Positions 22,267 to 32,309 of a stretch of 64,000 bases of DNA are shown piece by piece (the first letter of the stretch is position 1; each line of letters starts with the position of its first letter). The stretch comes from Rhamnusium bicolor (lineage: Eukaryota; Arthropoda; Insecta; Coleoptera; Cerambycidae). The notes under the pieces were generated by a model. The model made no database searches and was not told the DNA's origin. It was given only the letters and a program-made list of their open reading frames with translations. The stretch spans positions 1,928,001 through 1,992,000 of the forward strand of contig JANEYF010002643.1 in the NCBI GenBank assembly GCA_029963845.1, read 5' to 3'. The position numbers were made by a program, and so were the translations under genes.

Positions 22267-23289
22267 GGTTGGGTTAAGTTAGGTTTTTTGTGAGTGGGTC
22301 CTTGTTGACCCTCCACTGCGACCATCAGCTCACTTCTAATTATATTTCACCCAATAAGTTCGGTTTCTTAATGAAAGTGATAACTTCATTGGGTGAGAAT
22401 TTGTCCAGATCTTCTGGCAGCAGTTGTCCTTTGCCAAATATTGAGAATTGGATCCTCTCTACAGCAGGACAAGTGCATAAGATGTGGTCTGCCTTCTCAT
22501 CATCCTCCAGGCATAAACGGCACTCGGTGTTTTACGCTAGGCCGAGTTTATGCAGATGAAAGTTTAGTCGTCAGTGCCCGGTATAGGCCTGTTAGAGTTT
22601 TCAGGTTTACCCTGTTTAACTCTAAAAGTTTCTTAGCCCTTAATTTCAAAGGGTATTTTATAAATGCCTTCGAATGAACTAATTCTGGTAACTCTTGCCA
22701 ATACTGGACAATTTCCTTTCAGCCCAGGTTGAAAGCCATCTTAGCAGCACTTGAAAATATGCCAAGTATCGGTTGTGGTCCGATGATTCGTGATTCCGCT
22801 CCTTCTCTGGCCAAGAAGTCGACTATTTCGTTACCTTCCATACCTAAGTGGCCGGGTATCCAAACCAGAACCAGAGTCACTTTGTTGTTTTTGCTCAAAG
22901 GATTTAGAGCCTTCTGACAGTTCCATACCGTTTTGGAGTTACATTGGTAGGAGCCAAGAGCTCTTATAACTGCTTGGCTATCGGAGAAAATTTTTATTGA
23001 TCTGCGTGTAAGATGCATATATTCCAGCCTTCGCACACACAGTTTAATGGCATAAACCTCGGCCTGAAAAATTGTTACATTAGTACCTAGGCTTGAGAAT
23101 ATCCTCACTCTTGGTCTGTAGCTATGTACTCCGGCTCCTGCTCCATTGGGAGTTTTGGAGCCATCTGTAAACCAGCAACTGTCTGCCCTCAGTAGGTCGG
23201 CTTTGTTCCGATCTCACACATTCTTTCTGAAAAAAGGATGTTGAAGGTCAGCTCGTAGTTGGTCATGGTAGGCATAGTATTTGAGGGCA
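22267..23289 (-). mobile_element. RNase H-type LINE with TTAGG-like tail and 13-bp TSD
   Basis: A 1,023 bp minus-strand insertion flanked by CCTAAAGATATTA (22254-22266) and CCTAAATATATTA (23290-23302). Its 3' end on the plus strand begins GGTTGGGTTAAGTTAGG, a degenerate TTAGG-like run. It is 5'-truncated upstream of RNase H. Confidence 0.85.
22290..23200 (-). pseudogene. LINE RNase H domain and C-terminus
   Basis: Minus strand. WFTDGSKTPNGAGAG opens the RNase H fold, then FQAEVYAIKLC, FSDSQAVIRAL and WIPGHLGMEGNEIVDFLAR give the Asp-Glu-Asp-His-Asp set (the last Asp as VDFLAR). The 22719-23108 part is open; the downstream C-terminal part is frameshifted but shows CRLCLEDDEKADHILCTCP, a CCHC zinc motif, and ends LLGEI. 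Related to, but distinct from, the element at 18315-19335. Confidence 0.8.
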
Positions 23290-23302
23290 CCTAAATATAT
23301 TA

Positions 23303-24182
23303 CTATCAAATCTAAAAATTATTTGCTCTACAAGTAGTGTAAAGTTTTTAGGCAATAAGATAATTTGAATCATTTTCGTATATATGTAATGGTTATACAG
23401 GACGTTACTAAAACGATGGGCATTTGCTTAAGGACGAATTCATCGCTTAAAGTTAGAACGAAATTTTCCTATAATATAAATACGCAACAGCTTAATTCTC
23501 GAGACACACGTTAAAGCAAAGCTAGATTTTTTTTAGAATATTTAAAAATGGCTCAAAATACCACTCTAAAATTTTTGTAGCTTTATAAGCTTACAAGTGG
23601 CCATATTTTGACCTAAGGAAGATTTTAAAAATGTGGTTAACAGGTCTACCGAACTGATTTTCTTCACTCCAAATAACATGATGGAAATTTGTTGACTACT
23701 AATCACAATAATCTATTTTTGGTTCAGCGTCTTCATTTTGAGCACCTGTACTCGTTGAAAATTATATACATTCTTTATCATCGGATTGCTTTCAACACAA
23801 ATTATTTGGAAACATATTGAACTCGAGAAGCATATGATCAGACACTTGCGTTATTAATTAATGAATCCACAATGTTTCTTCCTCTTCACTAGTATGTCTC
23901 TGAGGCGTTCCCGCCTTAACAGACCAATTTGTGTTTCTGGTGTCCTCAAATGTTTCAATAAAATATTTACTTTTATTGGGATACTTTCATTAATATTCTT
24001 GACTCTTACCATCACAAAAACCTACACCAACATGTTATCATTTCAACACCACTAAATAGTTGAAATTCCATTTTGTGAAAATTAAACTAGGTTTTAATAA
24101 ATTAAACTGCAATTGTTTAAAAACAAATAAAAAGTGAGACCAAAAATGTGAGATTGGCAAATTTCTTTTATAAAGGAGCTCA
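23303..24182. other. Unassigned AT-rich DNA
   Basis: ACAGGACGTTACTAAAACGATGG near 23398 may be an eroded transposon end. Nothing else supportable. Confidence 0.4.
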
Positions 24183-24940
24183 CTAAAAAATCGCTGTTTT
24201 AAAGGGTTCGAACTCGTTCACTGCGCAGGCTACCGCTCCATCCTTTACAGTCTCTTCCGCAAGCTGTGAGTCAACTGGTGGCACCGAATTTTCCGAAGAT
24301 ACTACCGCGGCAGCGCTTACACCCGTAAAGTGAACCTCTAAGAAGTGTTTTAATGACTCCTCCCCAGAAGTAGTCCAAGTCTCATCTTGCCTTCGTAGTG
24401 ATCCTATTGTCTCCCTTGTCTCGCAACTGAGTATTTTCATCAGACTGGCGTTTTCCGGTAGGGAGTTCATATTTGTCCCATGAGGAATCCGTCCCTTTCC
24501 TGATGGCTCGATTGTTAGGTTAGGTTAGGTTTGTTGTGAGTGGGTCTCAGTAGACCCTCCACTGCGGCCATCAGCAGGCCTATTGTGGCTCACGCCTAAT
24601 TATATTTCACCCAATAAGTTCAGTCTCTTAATGAAACTGATAACTTTATTGGGTGAGAATGTGTCCAGATCCTCTGGCAGCAGTTGCCCTTTGCGCTCGA
24701 TTGTTAGCACGTCTGGCCGTCCGGTGCGACCTACTCTACCATCGGGCCCTACGTGCTCCCACAGCCTTGAGTGGGCAGGCTTCCTCATATGTTAAGACTA
24801 TAATATGACTTGCTAGGCTGGCTACCTTTATGTCTAATTCCTCCCGGGAGATAATCCTCCCCCCCCGGTTCGTCTTGGAGACTTGGTCAGGGTGAGGATG
24901 TACCTCTCCCAGTCGGTTATCCTTGTATATGGTAATAAGT
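24183..24940 (-). pseudogene. LINE ORF2 linker region (EN to RT), split by a smaller LINE
   Basis: The minus strand carries SLASHIIVLTYEEACPLKA, the typical end of the LINE endonuclease part before RT, and after the nested insertion SLPENASLMKILSCETR and RRQDETWTTSGEESLKHFLE, which precede the RT in R1/jockey-type ORF2 proteins. The RT is absent downstream. Removing 24519-24707 brings the two parts together, though the frame is not perfectly clean. Confidence 0.7.
24519..24694 (-). mobile_element. 176-bp LINE 3' end with 13-bp TSD
   Basis: Flanked by GCTCGATTGTTAG at 24506-24518 and 24695-24707. The sequence is the extreme 3' end of the same family as 22267-23289: it shares GGGTGAGAAT..GTCCAGAT and the peptide KGQLLPEDLD. 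The tail next to the target duplication is GTTAGGTTAGGTT, so TTAGG units on the plus strand. It is inserted in another LINE. Confidence 0.9.
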
Positions 24941-25426
24941 AACAATGTAACAAACCACTATAATAAAGCTTAAAACTTTCGGAAGAACCACAACAGTATT
25001 AATCAATTTTTGTTTAGAATGATACCATATCATGGCTAAATATTTTAAAATACGATTCTCCAAAAAGATGATTAATATTTGACAAGTGTGAATTACCGTA
25101 AATAAATATGATATACTAGGATTTTTATAATCATAAGGCCACATGCATTTTTCTCGATCACTGTTGTTTCTCCTACGTAATTTTTTGTTAAGATCTTGTT
25201 TGTATGACATTAAATACTGACACAGTGATTCACGTAAAAAAGAATTGAGAAACATTTCATTGACACCGACACAGAGACAGAGGTCGGTAAACTTTAATTA
25301 AACGTTTGAAGAAGGGTTTACATCAATTAATTATAATTTAGAACATTACTGTCATTTGCAAACAACATTTATTATGTAAATAGAAATAGACTAACGAACC
25401 ACCTCTTTAATCATATATATATACAC
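24941..25426. other. Unassigned AT-rich DNA
   Basis: Nothing recognised apart from background AT-rich sequence between a LINE remnant and the DD41D element. Confidence 0.45.
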
Positions 25427-25428
25427 TA

Positions 25429-26090
25429 CAGGGTGAATCAATAGTGTGTTCTCCTTCGATAACCTTTGAACCGTTAGTGATACAACAATTCATTAAATAC
25501 AAAGTTTTTTGGGTCGATAACATCTATCATTTAAAATTATTGTGAAATCTACAGGGTGCTTAAATTTTCTGTTACACACAGAAAATACTTTTTTTAAATG
25601 GAACACCCTGTATATTTTGTCACCATTTTATTAAATGAAAAGAGTATTATACAGTGATATTTTGTTTTTTGGTTTTGCATGCAACGTTGACGAGTTATTT
25701 AACATGTTTTGGAAATTTAGGGATTTATAAGGGTCCGTTTAATAATTTTTATTTACCTATGAAAACAAGCTGGGTAAGCAAATATTATACTATTCTTAGT
25801 TTATACTACACGCTAAGTATTAGTATCTTTTTTACATTATTCTATTTTACAGGGTGTCCATGACGGCATGTCAATTAATGCGATTTTCAAATGGGAAAAA
25901 CTCTGTTTTTTTAAATAGAACACCCTGTATTTTTTTACTTGGTTGGATTCCTCCTTCAAATTGCTTTCTTCTATACCTAACTGTTGAAGTTTTCGAGAAA
26001 ATTAAGGTTTTCTCTTTAACCTTGCGATCATAGTAAAAATTAATACAATTTTATCAAGAATGGCTTTGGAAATACAAAAATTGTACTGTC
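25429..26090 (+). repeat. Left arm of DD41D element, with repeated ACAGGGTG boxes
   Basis: Mirrors 27390-28043. Internal CAGGGTG boxes face both ways at roughly 25430, 25555, 25606, 25850 and 25921, resembling repeats of the terminal transposase-binding motif. Confidence 0.85.
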
Positions 26091-26189
26091 AAACTGATAT
26101 TTTGTGGTTTACACGTACCTAATTAATTTTACTTGGTGGTGATTCTTCTGTATTTCCTAGTTGAGTTAATTATTCTTGTTAAATAAATT

Positions 26190-27183
26190 ATGAATTTTTC
26201 ACACGAAGAGTTGATGGACATGGTTTATACATTGGGAGACGAGGAGAGAAATCCACTGTCGGCATCAAGAATTTATATTCAGCGTTATCCAGAACGAAGA
26301 CATCCTCACCATTCTGCATTTGAAAGGTTGCGAGAAAGGTTTGAACGAACTGGACATGTAAATTATGAAAAACATGAACGTACAAAACTAGCAACAAATG
26401 AAGAAAAAGTGTTTCAAGTTATATTAAGTGTCGTTGAAGATCCGCATAAAAGTACGAGAGATATTAATAGACAACTTGATACAAGTCAATCCTCTGTAAC
26501 AAGAATATTGAGGACACAAAACTTTCATCCTTATCATATTCAACTGCTTCAGGAACTAGAGCCAGATGATTTCGAACGTTGTGAGTGGACACTCAATAAG
26601 ATTCACCAACAACCGCAATTTTTTGATTTCGTGCTATTCACTGATGAGACCATATTTTATAAAAATGGTTGTGTTAATAGACATAACTTACACCACTATG
26701 ATACCATGAACCCTCATTTTACAAGAACTGTAGATAATCAACACCGATGGTCACTCAATGTGCGGGCAGGGATAGTAGGTGAATATGTAATTGGACCGCA
26801 TTCCTTTAATGGTCACTTGACTGGGAATATGTACCTCGATTTTTTACAAAATGTACGGGAGGATTGTTAAACGGGTGTCCTCAAAATGTCTTACAGAGGC
26901 TGTGGTTCCAACACGACGGAGCTCCACCCCATTATAGTATTGCCGTAAGAAACTTTTTAAATGTTACATTTGGTGACAATTGGATAGGTCGAGGAGGACC
27001 AGTTCAATGGCCATCAAGGCCAGATTTGACAAAATTGGACTTTTTTTGTGGGGGTACATTAAAGGATTAGTGTACAAAACATCACCAACTACAAGAGAAG
27101 ACATGCAGCAAAGAATTCGACTAGCGTTCGACACCATCACGCCTAACATGTTGCAAAATGTAAGTGACTCATTTCTTCATTGA
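26190..27183 (+). pseudogene. DD41D mariner-like transposase, nearly intact
   Basis: The ATG at 26190 opens MNFSHEELMDMVYTLG. YPERRHPHHSAFERLRERF is the first DNA-binding helix pair, and STRDINRQLDTSQSSVTRIL the second. Catalytic residues: LFTDETIF (first Asp), FQHDGAPPHY (second Asp), then WPSRPDLTKLDFF (third Asp), where one residue of RSPDL seems lost; with it the spacing is 41. A frameshift near 26870 joins 226 codons to the rest, and another near 27040 leads to LWGYIKGLVYKTSP and a C-terminus ending DSFLH then TGA at 27181. Length (~330 residues) is normal for the family. Probably inactive, but recently so. Confidence 0.9.
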
Positions 27184-27389
27184 GTCAGAATTTGTAATTT
27201 ACAACTAGGAGGTCACGTTGAGCATATTTTGTAACTTGTTTTATTTTTTCCCTTCTATTTACTGTTTACGTTCAAAATTACTTTTATTTTGTTATGTACA
27301 TTAAGATGAGGTGTAAATTTTGTCATTCAAGTTCAATAAATTTGCTACTTTTACTGTTTCCTTTACAATTTTATAGAAAATAATTTTCA

Positions 27390-28043
27390 CCTGACCGCAA
27401 TTTTTGTTTTTCCAAAGCCATTCTTGATAAAATTGTATTAATTTTTTTTATGATTGTGAGGTTAAAGAGAAAACCTTAATTTTCTCGAAAACAGTTAGGT
27501 ATAGAAAGCAATTTGAAGGAGGAATCCAACCAAGTAAAAAAATACAGGGTGTTCTATTTAAAAAAACAGAGTTTTTTCCATTTGAAATTCGCATTAATTG
27601 ACATGCCGTCATGCCCTGTAAAATAATAATGTAATAATGTAAAAAAGGTACTAATACTTAGCGTGTAGTATGAACTAAGAATAGTATAATATTTGCATAC
27701 CCAGCTTGTTTTCATAGGTAAATAAAAGTTATTAAACGGACCCTTATAAATCCTTAAATTTTCAGAAAATATTAAATATCTTGGCAACGTTGCATGCAAA
27801 TCCAAAAAATAAAATATCACTATATAATACTCTTTTCATTTAATAAAATGGTGACAAGATGTACAGTTCCATTTAAAAAAAAGTATTTTTTGTGTGTAAC
27901 AGAAAATTTAAGCACCCTGTAGATTTCACAATAAATTTAAATGATATACGTTATCGACCCAAAAAACTTTTGTATTTAATGAATTGTTGTATCACTAACG
28001 GTTCAAAGGTTATCGAAGGGGAACACACTATTGACTCACTCTG
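27390..28043 (-). repeat. Right arm of DD41D element
   Basis: Inverse of 25429-26090, including the mirrored CACCCTGTA boxes. A (TA)n tract follows its outer end. Confidence 0.85.
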
Positions 28044-28055
28044 TATATGTATATT

Positions 28056-28103
<48 letters not shown>
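28056..28103. repeat. (TA)n microsatellite
   Basis: Short TA tract with one ACA interruption, between two mariner-type ends. Confidence 0.9.
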
Positions 28104-28921
28104 GGGTGTTTCATAAGTCACACGTCATCTTTCGGAATTTGATTTAAAAAAAAATGGCAAAATCACGTTTAAGCCATCTTTAAAGAGTTATTAAAATAAA
28201 CAAAATATAATTCATAATTGTATGATTATTTTTATTTGAATTAAAATATATGATTAAAGAAAGTGTTCAAATAATCCTCCATCAACTTTGCATACATAAG
28301 TTAGCACGATGTAAAAGAGTATATCTCACTCGCTGCACCACTAGCCCATCTATTAAAGCAATAATTGCTTCTTGAATTCGGAGAGGTATCTACTCCTGAT
28401 TATCAGCTAGTACCAGATAGATACGTTCTTTAAAGAGCTAGTCCTCCTCTACCAATTCTTCTTTGCGTAACATATTTCTTTGAGACAGTCACGAACGTAT
28501 TGTCCAAAAAGTACTGATTCTCCATCATATCATTACCAATGTCTAAAGGAACATCACGAAGTCGTTCGGGTAAATTTTCACTTAAAAGTCACGACAAATA
28601 TATAGTCGAATTGCTGAATTAAATGGTCCACGCCAAATATTTATAGCCTCTTAAAAGATCTTTAACGATACACGATACTAATTCAGATTCCTGTTACACC
28701 TATAATGTAAATTGTAGATATTAATGATACCTTCCTGGGAAAATGATGATTAATGTACAATAATTCAGCCGTAGCTGTGTAATATCATTCAATTTGTAGA
28801 CTTTTAGCGGACGAAATGCATGTAGCCTTTTTCGCCTTATCACTGTGCACCGATGTGAAATCGATGATTTCAAGAACTTTTTCTTCTTCATGAACATTAT
28901 GTATTTTTGGACGTTCCACAT
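28103..28921 (-). pseudogene. Mariner-like (DD41D-type) element remnant, minus strand
   Basis: The left end reads AGGGTGTTTCATAAGTCAC. Minus-strand coding pieces in order are SHRCTVIRRKRLHAFRPLKV near 28800-28860, NLPERLRDVPLDIGNDMM near 28520-28580, RRIGRGGLAL near 28440, and IQEAIIALIDGLV with the C-terminal RANLCMQS near 28270-28380. The middle pieces match the DExx to IGRGG portion of the DD41D transposases here. Catalytic residues are mostly lost. Confidence 0.6.
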
Positions 28922-28929
28922 TTCCTTTC

Positions 28930-29010
28930 CGTAGATTTAATTAGCTTCAGCTTTGGATTCAGGGGTTGTCTAATTTCTGTGGTGTTTATTTATTATTATT
29001 ATTATTATAT
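28930..29010 (+). mobile_element. Retroposon 3' end with (TTA)n tail
   Basis: TAGCTTCAGCTTTGGATTC, then TTGTCTAATTTCTGTGGTG and (TTA)n. The same sequence occurs inverted at 54296-54370. This is the 3' end of a LINE or SINE family with a trinucleotide tail; upstream sequence is truncated. Confidence 0.6.
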
Positions 29011-29249
29011 TTATTCAAAATTAGGATAATATCTGACCATTTTATTAACAGAACAAAAAGTGACACTGACAGTTAATGTTTTAGCATTATTCATAGACTA
29101 TTAACCCCGAAACCAAATCAAAACATTGGTTATGAGAAAAATTCCAATAGATATTTTAAATGTATTATTTCGATTATAACAACTGTAAAGAGGGTAATTT
29201 CGTCATTGTTTATTTTTGACTTATTCTGACTTTCAAAATCGAATTCCTA

Positions 29250-29930
29250 GAGGTGAGACGTGACTTATTAATAGTGATATATCACCGCATAAATAATATG
29301 TTTATGCATATATGACAAAATATCTTACCTTGTGGTTATTTTTGCGTGTTCGATAACATCAAAGTTAATATGAGGAGGGCTGAATGTATTAGTGAATGTA
29401 ACGCTAACATGTACATATTTTAACTAGCGATCACAGGGGTAAAAGTACAGTACTAATATTAATGCATCCATTAAAACATTTGCAACTTAGCATTGGTGGT
29501 TTCATCTACGCTAATCCAGACGTATTAATCATTCAGTTGAGAATAAATTTTTTGTTTAATACTGTCACATCTCTGTGATGATTATGTTTTTATTAGTGTC
29601 GTTTCCGATGGCACCTGAACAGTAATACCCTGTTGCAGTAATTGTCTAAATAGGCTACCTGTAATATTACACACTGTCTGAGAAAATGTGTCTTTCAATG
29701 TTTGATTCATATTGCTTGAAAGCACTTTTTACAGCTTGTGCAACGTAATTCAGTGCCGTAAATGGCAACTCCGGAAGATCACTAATTTGCAAGTTCACCT
29801 TATCCTCCGAAGGAACTGAACAAGACATTTTAAAAAGTGTTAACCTTGTTGTCTTTACTTTCACATTGTTTACGTATCTACGTGTTATTCACATAGACGT
29901 TTTGTGAATACTAAGTATTTTATGTTCATC
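29250..29930 (-). pseudogene. hAT-like transposase N-terminal exon remnant
   Basis: Minus strand. From an ATG at 29826-29828 it reads MSCSVPSEDKVNL, then a gap, LFRQLLQQGITVQVPSETTL, and CDSIKQKIYSQL with YVWISVDETT. The PSExTL and WxSxDETTD blocks are typical of the DUF659-like part of hAT-type transposases. The region matches 53640-54080 base for base over long stretches. Both copies end at AAG|GTAAGAT (29329/29328 here), which looks like a conserved splice donor. Family assignment comes from these motifs only. Confidence 0.55.
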
Positions 29931-30775
29931 ATGGGGCAGTGGGCGAAAACGTGATAACCAAGGCAGATCCGTCTATATCAATCTATACATTTGCATTGCT
30001 ATTAGACACTCGACTATAACGAGTATCCCCGACGGGATGACGGTCAGTAAGTAATTATTTTTTTATAGTTGCAACCTGTCAAATTTCCTAATAAAATTTT
30101 CATAAAGAAAACAGATTTATTACATAGTACATAAGAATATTTTATCATTTCATATTGTATGGGAACATTTCATTACTTGTTTACAATATAATATTACATT
30201 TACGTAAGTCGTCTGTGGAATTTATCGCTACCTCCTGATCTCTACTTATTAAACACCCTGTATATACATTAAAATTATATAACTGTGTAATAAAAACTTT
30301 TAAAATGAATTAAATTGCATTAATCTATCACTGAAAATTTATTCAAACACCACGAAATTCGGTCTCGTTGTCTGCAGATGTGCAAGGATATAAATTTCCA
30401 ATTTCTATACGCTAACATATTTAAGTGAAGGCTGCTGAGTTTCCTAATCAAATGAGTAGTCTCGTAATTATATAACAATGAAATTGCCGGCGTAGCCCCT
30501 ATGCGACTCGGTGGTCATCTGACAATGAGATGCTGTTTGATAGCGCCAAAGGAAATCATTGATATAGCCTATAAATTCGGCAGGGTTAAACGAATTCCGC
30601 GTCATTTTCAAGTGAAATGAATAATTATAACTGGAGTTCAGATATCAACGAGTCATTCCATGTACTACTTAAGATGTAAGTCCAAATAAAAACTTTTTAT
30701 TAGATACAGAAAAAAGTTTTGTATGAAAGTTGTTGTTCATTAATCTGACTACAAACTAATGTATTCAAAACTTAT
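29931..30775. other. Unassigned, some transposon-end debris
   Basis: AACACCCTGTATATA near 30254 looks like a mariner-type right end without a partner. No coding motif found. Confidence 0.4.
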
Positions 30776-32309
30776 ACAGGATGTTGAAATTTACGACGGC
30801 TTATTAGCGCCATGGTTAAAAAAAATAAATTTTTGAAAATCTCGAAATTTTGAGAAAAAATCTCGAAATTTTGAGAAAAAAATCTCGAAATTTTGAGAAT
30901 AAATATCGAAATTTTGAGAAAAAAATCTCGAAATATTGAGGCAGTGAAAAAAAGTGATTTAGGTTATCTTCATAAGACTTTTATCGCATGGAAGAACCAT
31001 TACCTTACGCATATTCCTTATTATTATTATTCATTGCCAATGTTACACTCGTTTCTTCTCGTGTGTGATGGTGATGGTTTTTCCATGATTGTTTCAAAAT
31101 GGCGCTCGCGGGCGCGGCGAATTTTTTACGTAAAAGGGGTGGCTTTGCGCACATTTTGCCCTTATAAAGTCACATGGTTTGCCCACCCGTTTTCACGGGG
31201 GTGGGGGGTGAATTTTGAAATAATCGTTTTTTCCAAAAAAATGGTTCCCTCAGTGTCCGCATGGGACGACTAGACGGGTACAACGCCGTCGAGATCGCTT
31301 CGATAGCTCTTCCCGTTGCCGAGATATAAGCCCCGGAAAATGTCCCCCCTTTGCCGCCCAATGAGCAACAAGAGTAGCGTGCAGCGACTCTCCGAGCCTC
31401 GTTTTGACCCCGTGGGTGGCCATGGGGGCGACACGAGATGAAAAAACTTCCAATTTTGGAACGCTTTTTCGGAAAATTCGCGGGCGGCATGTCGTTCTAC
31501 GTCGCTAACGACGCAAAAAAGTCTTATGGCCGAATTCGATTCCACGCATCGTAACGGCGTGGCGGCCGTCGACGCGCCAAATCTTTCGATCGTCCGAAAA
31601 AAATACTTAGTCGGCAGATTAAGGAACGCGCTCCCGTGGGCGGTCATTACTCGAGGGGGGGTTACGTGAAAAAAATTGCAGGGGGGTGGGGGTTGTGGAG
31701 GGGGGCTAATTTCTGAACGCGTCTTTTCGGCAAAATCGCGGGGGGGCGCGTCGTTCTACGTCGCGAAAGACGCAAAAAAAGTCTTATGACCGAATTCGAT
31801 CCGACGCATCGTAACGGCGTGACGGCCAATAATATACAATTTTTTTTTCCGGCAGAGGAGGATGCCTTGCAACGCGCCAAGGGTGCGCGTAACGCACGCT
31901 TAACTTATGCACATATCAGAGGTGGATACGGAGGTTAGACTTAAAGGTTGTAATACTTGGTGATGGTTCTTCCATGCGATAAAAGTCTTATGAAGATAAC
32001 CTAAATCACTGTTTTTTCACTGTCTCAATATTTCGAGATTTTTTCTCAAAAATTTCTATATTTATTCTTCAAATTTCGAGATTTTTTTCTCAAAATTTCG
32101 AGATTTTTTCTCAAAATTTTGAGAATTTTTCTCAAAATTTCGAGATTTTTTTTCAAAATTCGAGATTTTTTTCTTAAAATTTTGAGAATTTTTCTCAAAA
32201 TTTCGAGATTTTTTTCTCAAAATTTTGAGAATTTTTCTCAAAATTTCGAGATTTTCAAAAATTTTTTTAACCATGGCGCTAATAAGCCGTCGTAGAAATT
32301 TTCCCTGGT
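30776..32309. mobile_element. Foldback element: minisatellite arms, GC-rich core
   Basis: Ends are TACAGGATGTTGAAATTTACGACGGC and, inverted, a close match ending CCCTGG near 32308. Inside, both arms carry tandem ~20-bp units TCTCGAAATTTTGAGAAAAA (30838-30945 and, inverted, 32025-32265), then ATCGCATGGAAGAACCAT and its inverse. The core 31090-31890 is strikingly GC-rich compared with all surroundings and contains two ~110 bp direct copies (31470-31590, 31727-31830) sharing CGACGCATCGTAACGGCGTG. Several overlapping frames are open there because of base composition, but none shows a known domain. It probably moves as a non-autonomous DNA transposon. Confidence 0.7.
31470..31830. repeat. Two direct GC-rich repeats in the foldback core
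   Basis: 31470-31590 and 31727-31830 share GTCGTTCTACGTCGC, GACGCAAAAAAGTCTTATG, CCGAATTCGAT and CGACGCATCGTAACGGCG-GG. Function unknown. Confidence 0.75.

Larger units (their letters stand above)
25429..28043 (+). mobile_element. DD41D mariner-like transposon, best-preserved copy
   Basis: Starts CAGGGTGAATCAATAGTGTG and ends with its inverse CACTATTGACTCACTCTG, with TA on each side (25427-25428, 28044-28045). Inverted arms of about 655 bp run to about 26090 and from about 27390. Further ACAGGGTG and CACCCTGTA boxes recur inside the arms (near 25554, 25605, 25849, 25920 and mirrored). One transposase gene lies between the arms, broken by two small frameshifts only. Confidence 0.9.

Noticed and set aside
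22254..22290. Interstitial telomere array
   Set aside because: Only a few imperfect TTAGG units directly at a LINE 3' end, inside its target duplications; it belongs to the LINE tail.
24600..24788. 62-codon ORF ending LLGEI
   Set aside because: Composite of the nested LINE fragment and its host across the junction; not one protein.
31170..31880. Several overlapping minus-strand ORFs in the GC-rich core
   Set aside because: Open frames expected from GC-rich sequence with few stops; frames overlap each other and show no domain or start context.
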